Shown piece by piece: positions 30,393 to 38,992 of a stretch of 64,000 bases of DNA (within the stretch, counting starts at the first letter, position 1; each line of letters begins with the position of its first letter). A model generated the notes under the pieces. The model worked only from the letters and a program-made list of their open reading frames with translations, did not search any database and was not told where the DNA came from. This stretch comes from Allostella vacuolata (GTDB lineage: Bacteria > Pseudomonadota > Alphaproteobacteria > ATCC43930 > Allostellaceae): NCBI GenBank assembly GCA_006739055.1, contig AP019702.1, positions 3,373,388 through 3,437,387 on the forward strand. The letters are read 5' to 3'. The position numbers were made by a program, and so were the translations under genes.

Positions 30393-30953
30393 TCAGTCGT
30401 CGCGGTGGGTGCGCTCCATCCGCTCGTGCCGCTCCTGCGCCTCCAGGCTCAAGGTCGCGATCGGGCGTGCCTCCAGCCGGCGCAGGCCGATCGGCTCGCT
30501 CGTCTCCTCGCAATAGCCGTAGCTGCCGTCCTCGATGCGCTCCAGCGCGGCGTCGATCTTGGCAATCAGCTTGCGCTCGCGATCACGGGTCCGCAGCTCG
30601 AGCGAACGGTCGGTCTCCAGCGAGGCCCGGTCGGTCAGGTCGGGTTGCGAGAGGGTGTCTTCCTTCAGGTGCTGCAGGGTCTCGGTCGATTCGCGCTGCA
30701 GCTCGGCCCGCCAGCGCAGCAGCTTCTGCCGGAAATACTCCTGCTGCATCGGGTTCATGAACATCTCCCGCTCGGACGGCACATAGCCGGGCGGAAGCTC
30801 GGGGCGGCTGTTCACGTCCACTCCATCCTGGCCGTCACCGACCGATTCGAAGTTCGCGCTGCGATAGGGATCGGTGCTCTTGGCCCCTGCCGACGCCGCC
30901 ATCGCGGCGAACTTCAGGCTGCCGGAATTCTCGCGATTGGAACTAGCCTTCAC
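30393..30953 (-). CDS. dksA: RNA polymerase-binding transcription factor DksA
   Basis: Binds the secondary channel of RNA polymerase and, with ppGpp, reprograms transcription in the stringent response. The coiled-coil tip has the functional Asp-x2-Asp-x-Ala pattern at Asp105, Asp108 and Ala110 (PDLTDRA), followed by LELRTRDRERKLI. Of the four zinc-finger cysteines only Cys148 (YGYCEE) remains, as in many alphaproteobacterial DksA proteins. I place the start at GTG 30953 (186 aa) because GAGGAG lies 7 bases before it; ATG 30902 would give a shorter protein without a ribosome site. It follows a TctA gene by 46 bases but is a housekeeping gene. Confidence 0.95.
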   Translation of the reverse strand: MKASSNRENSGSLKFAAMAASAGAKSTDPYRSANFESVGDGQDGVDVNSRPELPPGYVPSEREMFMNPMQQEYFRQKLLRWRAELQRESTETLQHLKEDTLSQPDLTDRASLETDRSLELRTRDRERKLIAKIDAALERIEDGSYGYCEETSEPIGLRRLEARPIATLSLEAQERHERMERTHRDD

Positions 30954-30999
30954 GGTCGCGCTCCTCGCCGTCCTCGTCGGTAGGTGGTTAGCGTTTGTT

Positions 31000-32505
31000 C
31001 TAGGATTGCTCAAGCGCGATTGCATTACGGCGCGCGCCAAAGCGTGGCAGGAGCGGTGAAAGCAAGAGCAATGCCGCGACCGCCAGGCAGACCGCCGATA
31101 TCGGCCGCTCGACGAAGGTCGTGAAATCGCCCTGCGCCAGCAGCAGCGCCTTGCGCAGGTTGTTCTCCAGCATCGGGCCCAGCACGAAGGCCAGCACCAG
31201 CGGCGCCGGCTCGTAGCCGAACTTGCGCATCAGGTAGCCGATCACCCCAAAGCCGATCATCAGGTAGACGTCGAAGATGGCGCCGGACGCGGTGTAGACG
31301 CCGATCACGCAGAACAGCAGGATCAGCGGAAAGAGGATCCGGTAGGGCACCTTCAGCACCTGCACCCACATGCCGATGAGCGGCAGGTTGAGGATCAGGA
31401 GCATGATGTTGCCGATATACATGCTGGCGACGATGCCCCAGAAGATGTCGGGCTTCTGGATCATCAGGAGCGGCCCGGGCTGCAGGCCGTGAACGATGAA
31501 GGCGCCGAGCAGCAGTGCCATCACCACGTTGGGGGGGATGCCCAGCGTCATCAGCGGGATGAAGCCGCCGCCGGCCGCCGCGTTGTTGGCGGCCTCCGGC
31601 CCGGCCACGCCTTCGATGGCGCCCTTGCCGAACCGCTCCGGGGTCTTCGACAGGCGCTTCTCCAGCCCGTAGGACAGGAACGAGGAGATGACCGCGCCGC
31701 CGCCCGGCAGGATGCCCAGCACGAAGCCCAGGAGCGAGCCGCGCGCCAGCGGCCCGGCGCTGCGCCGCCAGTCGTCGCGGCTGGGCATGAGGCCGGTGAT
31801 GCGCCGCTGGAACACCTCGCGCGTCAGGTGCTGCTCCAGGTTGGCCAGGATCTCGGCCACGCCGAACAGCCCCATGACGATCGGCACCAGCCCCAGCCCG
31901 TCCACCAGCTCCATCCGGTCGAAGGTGAGGCGCGGAATGGCGGTGATCGAGTCGAGCCCGACCAGGCCCAGGACCAGGCCCGCGGCGGCCATGATGATCG
32001 CCTTCACCAGCGAGCCGTGGGACAGGTAGGCCAGGATCGACAGGCCCAGCACCATCAGGCTGAAATACTCCGCCGGGCCGAACTTCAGCGCGAAGCGGGC
32101 CAGCGTGGGCGCGACCAGCATCAGGCCGACCACGGCCAGCGTGCCGGCCAGGAAGGAGCCGATCGCCGCCATCCCCAGCGCCGCCCCGGCGCGTCCCTGG
32201 CGGGCCATCTGGTAGCCGTCGAGGCAGGTGACGACGGACGCCGCCTCGCCCGGGATGTTGACCAGGATCGCGGTCGTCGACCCGCCATACATCGACCCGT
32301 AATAGACCCCGGCCATCAGGATGATGGCCGACTCGGGTGGGATCGCGAAGGTCGCGGGAAGCAGCAGCGACATCGCCGCCACCGGCCCGATCCCCGGCAG
32401 CACGCCGATCAGCGTGCCGACGAAGACCCCGGCGAAGCAGTAGAGGAGATTGACCGGCGCCAGCGCGACCGAGAAGCCGAGCGCCAGGCTGTTGAGAAGG
32501 TCCAT
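31000..32505 (-). CDS. Tripartite tricarboxylate transporter large permease TctA
   Basis: Second TctA-type large permease in the window, 501 aa from ATG 32505, with about 12 helices. Family blocks are [17 protein letters not shown], the [20 protein letters not shown] segment and, in the second half, [20 protein letters not shown]. The frame is open further upstream but that part overlaps tctB and lacks a ribosome site. It ends the order TctC-TctB-TctA on the minus strand behind a GntR regulator and a CoA-transferase/lyase pair, so it probably imports their substrate or a related carboxylate. Confidence 0.95.
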   Translation of the reverse strand: MDLLNSLALGFSVALAPVNLLYCFAGVFVGTLIGVLPGIGPVAAMSLLLPATFAIPPESAIILMAGVYYGSMYGGSTTAILVNIPGEAASVVTCLDGYQMARQGRAGAALGMAAIGSFLAGTLAVVGLMLVAPTLARFALKFGPAEYFSLMVLGLSILAYLSHGSLVKAIIMAAAGLVLGLVGLDSITAIPRLTFDRMELVDGLGLVPIVMGLFGVAEILANLEQHLTREVFQRRITGLMPSRDDWRRSAGPLARGSLLGFVLGILPGGGAVISSFLSYGLEKRLSKTPERFGKGAIEGVAGPEAANNAAAGGGFIPLMTLGIPPNVVMALLLGAFIVHGLQPGPLLMIQKPDIFWGIVASMYIGNIMLLILNLPLIGMWVQVLKVPYRILFPLILLFCVIGVYTASGAIFDVYLMIGFGVIGYLMRKFGYEPAPLVLAFVLGPMLENNLRKALLLAQGDFTTFVERPISAVCLAVAALLLLSPLLPRFGARRNAIALEQS

Positions 32506-32539
32506 GGGATCCTGCGGCGGGCGCTGGAGGTAGCGGGCG

Positions 32540-32992
32540 CTAGAGGTAGAAGATGCCGCGCGGCAGCCCGACGCCGAGCCACTTGTCGAACACCAGGAAG
32601 GCAAGGCCGGTCGCCGCCAGCGACACCATGAGCGCGGTCAGCGGCGGGTTGCGGTCGACCGTCAGCATCAGCAGCAGCAGGAAGGCGAAGGTCGACAGCA
32701 GGAAGCCGACCGGCAGCAGGGCCATCGCGTAGGCCGCCAGCAGCAGGACCGCGTAGACCGGCCGCCACCAGCGCATGCCCGACCACAGCCCCGCCATGCC
32801 GCCGCCCACCGGCTGCGCCAGGCATTGCCCCAGCTGCACGACGGCCAGCCCCGCCAGGAGCAGCCCGGCCCAGAACAGGACGAAGCCCGAGCCCGGGTCG
32901 TTGGTCGAGCCGAGCCCGAGATCGTATCCCTCCCAGGCGACGAAGGCGCCGGCGGCCAGCCACAGCAGGCCGCTCGGCAGATCCGGACGCAT
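32540..32992 (-). CDS. Tripartite tricarboxylate transporter small permease TctB
   Basis: Small membrane subunit of the second TTT system, 150 aa with four hydrophobic segments. The N-terminal GSTNDPGSGFVLFWAGLLLAG corresponds to the conserved loop and helix 2 of the family. It lies 23 bases after the binding-protein gene and 34 bases before the large permease. The sequence differs clearly from the first TctB at 18496-18969, so the two systems are not recent duplicates. Confidence 0.88.
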   Translation of the reverse strand: MRPDLPSGLLWLAAGAFVAWEGYDLGLGSTNDPGSGFVLFWAGLLLAGLAVVQLGQCLAQPVGGGMAGLWSGMRWWRPVYAVLLLAAYAMALLPVGFLLSTFAFLLLLMLTVDRNPPLTALMVSLAATGLAFLVFDKWLGVGLPRGIFYL

Positions 32993-33015
32993 GGCCGCCC
33001 TGCCCCGCGGCCGGC

Positions 33016-33993
33016 CTACTTCTTCTTCAGGCCCAGCAGTTCCACCAGCTTGCCCTGCTCCTCGATCGTCTGGCGGGCGAACTTGTCGTAGTCCGCGGTC
33101 GACATATAGAAGGGCTCCATGTCGAACTTGCGCATCGCCTCGGCATAGGCCGGCTCCTCCATGCCCTTCTTGAAGGCGTCATGGAGCTTCGCGACCACCT
33201 TCGGATCCATGCCCTTCGGCCCGGCGATGCCGAACGGCGAGTTCGAGATCAGGTCGAAGCCGGCTTCCTTCAGCGTCGGCACGTCGGGCCAGCGCTTGGA
33301 GCGCTCCTTGCCCCAGATCACCAGCAGCCGCAGCTCCTTGGCATCGACCAGGCTGCCCCAGCCGGTCGAATCGGCGACCGCCGAGACATGCCCGCCCAGC
33401 ACCGCCGCATTCGTCTCCGCCCCGCCCTTGAACGGCACGTGGGTGAACTTGACGCCGGCCATGGAAGCGATCTGCTCCATCGTCACGTGCAGCGAGGTGC
33501 CGGCGCCGGGGGTGCCGTAGCTGATCTTGCCGGGATTGGCCTTGGCGTCGGCGACCAGTTCGCCGAACGTCTTCCACTTGGCGTCCGATTTCACAACGAC
33601 GCCAAAGGTATAGCCCGTCACGTTCAGGATATAGGTGAAGTCCTTGGAGGGGTCGAACGAGGTCTTCACCATGTGCGGCAGGCGGAAGACGGTGATCGGC
33701 ATCTGCGCCACGGTGTAGCCGTCGGGCTTGGCCGACGCCGCCATCACCGCCGGCCCGGCGGTGCCGCTGGCCCCGGCCCGGTTCTCGATCACGATCGGCT
33801 GGCCCAGATGCTTGGACGCCGATTCGGCCAGGGCGCGCATGGTGAGGTCGCTCGACCCGCCGGCCGGCCAGGGCACGATGAAGGTGACGGGCTTCGAGGG
33901 ATAGGTGTCGGCCAGGGCCGGCACTGCGGCCACCCAGCCAGAAATGGCCAGAACGCCGGACATACCGCGCAGAATCGTCCTGCGGTTGAGCAT
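33016..33993 (-). CDS. Tripartite tricarboxylate transporter substrate-binding protein (Bug/TctC)
   Basis: Periplasmic Bug-type binding protein of the second TTT system, 325 aa. A Tat- or Sec-type signal of about 28 residues (MLNRRTILRGMSG...ALA) precedes the mature start DTYPSKPVTFIVPWPAGGSS, the family hallmark. ENRAGASGTAGPAVMAA follows the ligand loop pattern. A twin Arg is present at residues 4-5, so export by Tat is possible. It heads the TctC-TctB-TctA run 61 bases behind the GntR gene. Confidence 0.94.
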   Translation of the reverse strand: MLNRRTILRGMSGVLAISGWVAAVPALADTYPSKPVTFIVPWPAGGSSDLTMRALAESASKHLGQPIVIENRAGASGTAGPAVMAASAKPDGYTVAQMPITVFRLPHMVKTSFDPSKDFTYILNVTGYTFGVVVKSDAKWKTFGELVADAKANPGKISYGTPGAGTSLHVTMEQIASMAGVKFTHVPFKGGAETNAAVLGGHVSAVADSTGWGSLVDAKELRLLVIWGKERSKRWPDVPTLKEAGFDLISNSPFGIAGPKGMDPKVVAKLHDAFKKGMEEPAYAEAMRKFDMEPFYMSTADYDKFARQTIEEQGKLVELLGLKKK

Positions 33994-34054
33994 CGTATCC
34001 TCCCCAAATCCTTTTCTTGAGCCGGATACTACGGAGTCGGAGGGGCGGATGCGA

Positions 34055-34738
34055 TCAGAACTTGCGCATGCCGTAGCGCCGAAGAATTTCCATCTGCTCG
34101 TGCCCGCCCCGCTCGCGATGGCGGCGATAGAGCTCGCGCGCGTCGTCGGCGTCGCCCCGGCGGATGGCGTCGGTCACCGCCTGGTGTTCGGCAACCGACA
34201 GCAGGGGCTTGGGCCGCAGGCACAGAGTGAACATGCGCGCGCGATGCGCCTGGTCCCAGCACTGCATGACCATGCCGGCCAGACGGCGATTGCCGCACAG
34301 GCGCAGCAGGTGGAGGTGGTAGTCCTCGTCGGCCGCCGCCCAGGCCACGAGGTCGTTCCGCTCCAGCGCCTCGGCCATGGCCCGGCAGGCCTCGTCGAAC
34401 GGCCGCAACGCCTCTTCGCCAGGTCCGGCGCGGGTCACGAGCTCGACCGCGGTCGGCTCCAGGCTGGCCAGCACCTCGTAGATCTCCTGCATGTCGGCCA
34501 GTTCGAGGGGCAGGATGCGCGCGCCGTGCCGCGGCACGATGGCGACCAGCCCCTCCTCCTGGAGGCGGATCAGCGCCTCGCGCACCGGCGTCCGGCTGAC
34601 CCCGCAGAGGTCGACCAGTTCCTGTTCCAGGAACTGGGCGCCGGGCTGCAGCACATTGTCGAGGATGCGCTGCTTCAGGGCCGCATAGGCGACGTCCCGC
34701 GAGGACCGGCCGCGCGAGGCGGGCTCCGCCGCACTCAT
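34055..34738 (-). CDS. GntR family regulator, FadR/FCD subfamily
   Basis: One-component regulator of 227 aa. The winged helix (about residues 12-80) contains LKQRILDNVLQPGAQFLEQE and the recognition segment CGVSRTPVREALIRLQEEG. The C-terminal FCD effector domain keeps the metal/ligand pattern with DEDYHLHLL, SVAEHQAV and the final His-rich RRHRERGG. It lies 7 bases after the ABC permease and 61 bases before the TTT genes, so it probably controls this block. The repeated AATGTATACG motif at 38807-38858 has the GTATAC core often bound by FCD regulators. Confidence 0.9.
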   Translation of the reverse strand: MSAAEPASRGRSSRDVAYAALKQRILDNVLQPGAQFLEQELVDLCGVSRTPVREALIRLQEEGLVAIVPRHGARILPLELADMQEIYEVLASLEPTAVELVTRAGPGEEALRPFDEACRAMAEALERNDLVAWAAADEDYHLHLLRLCGNRRLAGMVMQCWDQAHRARMFTLCLRPKPLLSVAEHQAVTDAIRRGDADDARELYRRHRERGGHEQMEILRRYGMRKF

Positions 34739-34745
34739 CTTGCGC

Positions 34746-36503
34746 TCACGTCCGTGCCACCACCCCCGACACGGTGCGCGACAGCAGGCTGGCCACGCCC
34801 AGCACGATCAGCAGGATCACCGACTGCAGGACGCTGAAGGCGGCCGTCGCGCCGGCATTGCCGCCCTCGTAGAGGTCGAGCAGCAGCACCGCCATGACGA
34901 TGGTGTCGTTGGTGAACAGGAACAGCGAGGAGCCGAGCTCGCGGATCGACAGGATGAAGAGCAGCGTCATCGCCGCCACCACGCCCGGCCGGGCGATCGG
35001 CAGGACGATGCGCAGGATGGTCTGCACGGTGCCGCGCCCGCAGATGCGCGAGGCCTCCTCCAGCTCCTTGTGGATCTGCATCAGCGAGCTGGACAGGACC
35101 TTCAGTGTGTCCGGCAGGAAGCGGGCGACCAGCGCCAGCGCCAGGATCCAGGTGGTGCCCCACAGGCCGCCCGGCAGGCCGATCCATGCCCACAGGTAGG
35201 CGACGCCGACGACCAGGCCCGGGATGGCGACCGGCGCGGTCGCCAGCAGGTCGAGCCCGCGCCGGCCCGGCAGCTGGGTGCGGGTGACGGTGTAGCCGAT
35301 GGCGAACGCCAGCGCGCCGCCGACGAAGGCGGTGATGAAGCCGACCTCCAGCGTGTTCCAGATCGAGCGCCAGACGATCTCGGTGCCGAGCAGCCGCTCG
35401 AAATGCAGCAGCGAATAGTGCTTCGCCTCGAACAGGCTGCCGAGGTCGGGGATGAACATGAAGCGCCGGAAGGAGGCGATCAGCAGCGCGGCGCAGGGCA
35501 GCACGACGACGAAGAAGAGATAGATGATGGCCAGCGCCAGGGTGAACCAGCGCCAGCGGCCGAGGTTCAGCTCGCGCGGCTTGAACGACTTGCCGGTGAC
35601 GGTGACGAAGCTGCGCCGCGACAGCACCCGCTGCTGCAGCCAGACGCAGAAGCCGGTGACGACGATCAGCAGGATGGCGACGGCCGCGGCGGTGTTGAAG
35701 AGCGGCGGCGACCACGAGGTCAGCGCGAAGATGTAGGTGGTGAGCACGCTGATCTTGGCCGGCGTCCCCAGCACCGCCGGGATGCCGTAGATGCCGAGCA
35801 TGACAATGAAGGTGAGCAGCATGCCGGACACGATCGCCGGCGCCACCAGCGGGAAGGTGATGGTCAGCATGGTGCGCAGCGGCCCCGCGCCCGAGACCTC
35901 GGCCGCCTCCTCCAGCGAGGGGTCCATGTTCTTCAGGGTCGAGACGACGAACATGTAGACATAGGGCGCGTAGTACATGCCGAAGACCGCGATCACCCCG
36001 GCCATGCTGTAGACGTTGATGCGGAAGTCGATCCCGATCTGCTTGAAGAGGGTGTTGAAGAGGCCGGTGGTCGGCGAGGCCAGGATCGACCATGCGACCG
36101 CCCCCACCAGCGGCGGCACGAACAGCGGCATGATGCCGGCGCTCTCGATCAGCCGCTTGCAGGGGGTATTGGTGCGCGCCACGATCCAGGCGAAGCCGAC
36201 CCCGATCACCAGCGCCACCAGCGTGCCGGCGGCGCAGATGACCAGCGTGTTGACCATCGCCGACTGCACGCTCTCGTTGGCCAGCACCTGGGTGAAGTTG
36301 CCGACCGACAGGTCGAACTTGCCGAACCCGTCGACGATCGGGTTGGTCCGGGTCAGCGCCCCCAGCAGCAGCATGGAAACCGGGTAGGCGACCAGGAACA
36401 GCAGGAGCAGGAGCAGCATCCCGGTCCAGATCCGGCCCGGCCAGCGCCCGGCAAAGCGCATCCAGCCCCCGTCCCGTCCCGCCGTGTCCGCGGTCATCGT
36501 CAT
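34746..36503 (-). CDS. ABC transporter permease with two fused membrane domains (FbpB-like)
   Basis: Inner-membrane channel of a ferric-iron/polyamine-class importer, 585 aa. Two complete permease domains of six helices each are fused, and each has the EAA loop that docks the ATPase: EEAAEVSGAGPLRTMLTITFPL (first half; about residues 200-220) and EEASRICGRGTVQTILRIVLPI (second half). The matching binding protein and ATPase are encoded divergently on the plus strand (38993-41167), so the transporter genes are split across the block. AT-rich sequence at 36547-36570 before it may carry an internal promoter. Confidence 0.92.
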   Translation of the reverse strand: MTMTADTAGRDGGWMRFAGRWPGRIWTGMLLLLLLFLVAYPVSMLLLGALTRTNPIVDGFGKFDLSVGNFTQVLANESVQSAMVNTLVICAAGTLVALVIGVGFAWIVARTNTPCKRLIESAGIMPLFVPPLVGAVAWSILASPTTGLFNTLFKQIGIDFRINVYSMAGVIAVFGMYYAPYVYMFVVSTLKNMDPSLEEAAEVSGAGPLRTMLTITFPLVAPAIVSGMLLTFIVMLGIYGIPAVLGTPAKISVLTTYIFALTSWSPPLFNTAAAVAILLIVVTGFCVWLQQRVLSRRSFVTVTGKSFKPRELNLGRWRWFTLALAIIYLFFVVVLPCAALLIASFRRFMFIPDLGSLFEAKHYSLLHFERLLGTEIVWRSIWNTLEVGFITAFVGGALAFAIGYTVTRTQLPGRRGLDLLATAPVAIPGLVVGVAYLWAWIGLPGGLWGTTWILALALVARFLPDTLKVLSSSLMQIHKELEEASRICGRGTVQTILRIVLPIARPGVVAAMTLLFILSIRELGSSLFLFTNDTIVMAVLLLDLYEGGNAGATAAFSVLQSVILLIVLGVASLLSRTVSGVVART

Positions 36504-36580
36504 GGTCGCCTCCCGTTGCTCGTCCGGCGCTTTCCGCTTGCCTGGACTTTCTTTTATATCAGTTGCTTACACAGGAACCC

Positions 36581-37537
36581 TCACATCGGATGGTCGCGTC
36601 CGTGCAGCGCCGCCGAGCGCATGATACGGGCCCGCGTGCCGGCATGCACGACATGGCTGCGCGGTTCGATGCCGAGCATCTCGGCGATGTCGCCGGCCGC
36701 GGCCACGGCGTCCTCGGTCGACACGCCCGTGTCCACGCCCATGTCGTTCAGCATGTGGACGATGTCCTCGGTCGGCAGGTTGCCGACCGACGCCATCGAG
36801 GTCGGCGTCATGATGCCGCCGCCGATGCCGCAGATGCTACCCTCGACGAAGACCGCGCCGGCATCGATCGCGGCCAGGATGTTGGCGGTGCCGGTGCCGG
36901 CCAGGTTGTGGACGTGGAAGCCCAGCTCGACGTCCGGGTGGCGGTCGAGGATGCGCCGGAACAGCCGGCCGACATGGCGCGGGTCCTCCATCCCGAGCGA
37001 TCCCGCCAGGTAGAAGCGGCGGATGCCGGCCGACCGGAAGCGGCCGACCAGGTCCAGCACCCGTTCCTCCGGGATCGGCCCCTCATAGGCGCACCAGAAG
37101 GACATGCCGATCGCCAGCAGGAACGGGATCCCGGCCTGGTCGGCGATGCGGAAGGTCTCGATGGCGGCGTCGACACCCTGCTCGATCGACATGTTCTGGT
37201 TCTTGCGGTTGTAGGCCTCGCTGGCGGTGATCAGGCCCAGCACCTCGTCGACCCTGGCCGCGACGGCGCGCTGGGCGCCGCGCGGGTTGGGCGCCTGGCC
37301 GCGATAGACGGTGCCCGGCCGCCGGCGGATGCGCTCCATCACCTCCTCGGCGTCCTTGAGGTGCGGGATGACCCGGGGGTGGGCGAAGTTGGTGACCTCG
37401 ACCACCGGGAACCCGGCATCCGACAGCCGGTCGACCATCGCCACCTTGACGTCGGTGTCGACCCAGCGATGGAAGCTCTGCAGCCCGTCGCGGGCGGCGA
37501 CGTCGACCACGGTGATGCGCTCGGGGATGTGCAGCAT
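36581..37537 (-). CDS. HMG-CoA lyase-like (DRE-TIM) enzyme with altered active site
   Basis: TIM-barrel lyase of the hydroxymethylglutaryl-CoA lyase family, 318 aa. RDGLQ (residues 16-20) and the metal-binding HVHN (208-211) are kept, as is GNLPTED near 252-258. Two typical features differ: the catalytic Cys of the GGCPYA segment is Gly241 (sequence CGIGGGIMTPT) and the GDTIG segment reads AGSLG. The gene follows the class III CoA-transferase by 15 bases, so the pair could activate a hydroxy acid to its CoA ester and cleave it. Because of the changes the substrate is probably not HMG-CoA itself. Related proteins include citramalyl-CoA-type lyases; the assignment stays open. Confidence 0.82.
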   Translation of the reverse strand: MLHIPERITVVDVAARDGLQSFHRWVDTDVKVAMVDRLSDAGFPVVEVTNFAHPRVIPHLKDAEEVMERIRRRPGTVYRGQAPNPRGAQRAVAARVDEVLGLITASEAYNRKNQNMSIEQGVDAAIETFRIADQAGIPFLLAIGMSFWCAYEGPIPEERVLDLVGRFRSAGIRRFYLAGSLGMEDPRHVGRLFRRILDRHPDVELGFHVHNLAGTGTANILAAIDAGAVFVEGSICGIGGGIMTPTSMASVGNLPTEDIVHMLNDMGVDTGVSTEDAVAAAGDIAEMLGIEPRSHVVHAGTRARIMRSAALHGRDHPM

Positions 37538-37552
37538 GACGGTTTCCCCTTC

Positions 37553-38782
37553 TCAGAGCTTCAGGCCGGCGGCCAGGATCTCATCCTCGGTGAAGCCGAG
37601 CTGGCCGATCAGGACCTCGCGGTTGTGGCCGCCCAGCTTCGGGCCGGCCGTGGCGACGCGTCCCGGCGTGTCGGACAGCTTGCCGACCACGTTCTGGAAG
37701 CGTACCGGCCCGCCCAGTTCCGGATCCTCGACGGTGACGATGTTCTCGCGCGCCTGGTAGTGCGGGTCCGCGAAGATCTGGCTGATGTCGTTGACCGGCG
37801 CTACGGTCGCGTCGACCTTGAGGAAGCGGGCCAGCATCTCGTCATAGTCGAGGCCCGCGATCGCTTCCGCCATCACTGCGTCCAGCGCGTGGACGTTGAC
37901 GAGGCGCAGGCGGTTGTTGAGGAAGCGCGGGTCCTTCGGGACGTGGGGGATCTCCAGCGCGTCGCACATGCGCTCGAAGGTCGACTGCGCCGCCCCGGCG
38001 ATGGCGACGTAGCGGCCGTCGCGGGTGCGGTAGCAGTTCCGCGGCGAGGTGAAGTTGTGCAGGCTGCCGGTGCGCTCCTGGACGATGCCGAGCTGGTCGA
38101 AATTGACCGCGTGCGGGCCCATCAGCGTGAACAGGGGCTCGTAGAGGGCAAGGTCGATGTACTGCCCGCGGCCGCCATTGTTGGCCCGGCCCTGGAGCGC
38201 CACCATGGACAGGTAGGCGCCCATCAGGCCCGCGGTCGAATCCGCCAGGCCGAAGGACGGCAGGATCGGAGGGCGGTCGGGAAAGCCGTTGGTGAAGGCG
38301 AAGCCGCTGTAGGCTTCCGCCAGCGTGCCGAAACCCGGCCGCGAGCTGTTCGGACCGGTCTGGCCGAAGCCGGTGATCCGCAGCATGACCAGCCTGGGGT
38401 TGAGCGCCGACAGCACCTCCCAGCCGATCCCCCACTTCTCCAGGGTGCCGGGCCGGAAGTTCTCGCAGACGATGTCGGCGTCCTTCACCAGCCGCTTCAC
38501 CGCCTCGACGCCGAAGGGGGTGCGCATGTCGATGGTGACCGACCGCTTGTTGCGGTTGATCACCTTGTAATAGAGGCCGACCCCGTCCTTGTCGTTGCCC
38601 CAGTAGCGCATCTCGTCGCCGGTGTCGGGCCGCTCCACCTTGATCACGTCGGCGCCGAAATCAGCCATGAACATCGAGGCGATCGGCGCCGCCAGGAAGC
38701 AGGAGAGGTCGACGACCTTGATGCCGGCCAGCGGCAGGCGCGGCGGTGCGGTCTCGGGTTGCGTGGCGTCCATCGTTTCCAT
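37553..38782 (-). CDS. Class III CoA-transferase (CaiB/BaiF family)
   Basis: Moves CoA between carboxylic acids, 409 aa. The opening LAGIKVVDLSCFLAAP and GADVIKVERPDTGDEMR are family hallmarks, and the catalytic Asp is in GLADSTAGLMGA (about residue 170). Two ATG codons are possible, 38782 and 38773; neither has a strong ribosome site. It is the first gene of the leftward block and is followed by the HMG-CoA-lyase-like gene. Its promoter region is shared with the divergent ABC genes and has two AATGTATACG motifs. Likely role: activation of the imported carboxylate before cleavage. Confidence 0.92.
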   Translation of the reverse strand: METMDATQPETAPPRLPLAGIKVVDLSCFLAAPIASMFMADFGADVIKVERPDTGDEMRYWGNDKDGVGLYYKVINRNKRSVTIDMRTPFGVEAVKRLVKDADIVCENFRPGTLEKWGIGWEVLSALNPRLVMLRITGFGQTGPNSSRPGFGTLAEAYSGFAFTNGFPDRPPILPSFGLADSTAGLMGAYLSMVALQGRANNGGRGQYIDLALYEPLFTLMGPHAVNFDQLGIVQERTGSLHNFTSPRNCYRTRDGRYVAIAGAAQSTFERMCDALEIPHVPKDPRFLNNRLRLVNVHALDAVMAEAIAGLDYDEMLARFLKVDATVAPVNDISQIFADPHYQARENIVTVEDPELGGPVRFQNVVGKLSDTPGRVATAGPKLGGHNREVLIGQLGFTEDEILAAGLKL

Positions 38783-38806
38783 CCCGGGCGTTTCTGATCG
38801 TTGCTT

Positions 38807-38858
38807 AATGTATACGTAGCCGCGGCGACGGGGGTCAATGCATCGGGCAATGTATACG
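38807..38858. promoter_or_regulatory. Pair of AATGTATACG motifs, candidate GntR operators
   Basis: AATGTATACG occurs at 38807-38816 and again at 38849-38858, 42 bases apart (four helical turns), with the palindromic core GTATAC. The first lies 25 bases from the CoA-transferase start and both precede the binding-protein gene. FCD-type GntR regulators often bind palindromes with such a core, and one is encoded in the block at 34055-34738. The link is inferred. Confidence 0.55.
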
Positions 38859-38992
38859 CTGTGGCCATGGATCCGTTGACGGCGAGGCGACCCGTCCCTA
38901 ACGTCGCCGCTGTAGCCGCGGCGGCTCGATCCGCCGCGGCCAATCGCACCCTCGAGAGTGCGACCGAACGAACCCGGAGGAGACCCGAAAGC

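Noticed and set aside
36547-36570. AT-rich stretch with TATAAA on the minus strand before the ABC permease
   Set aside because: A -10-like element is present but no acceptable -35 at the right distance; kept only as a remark in the permease entry.
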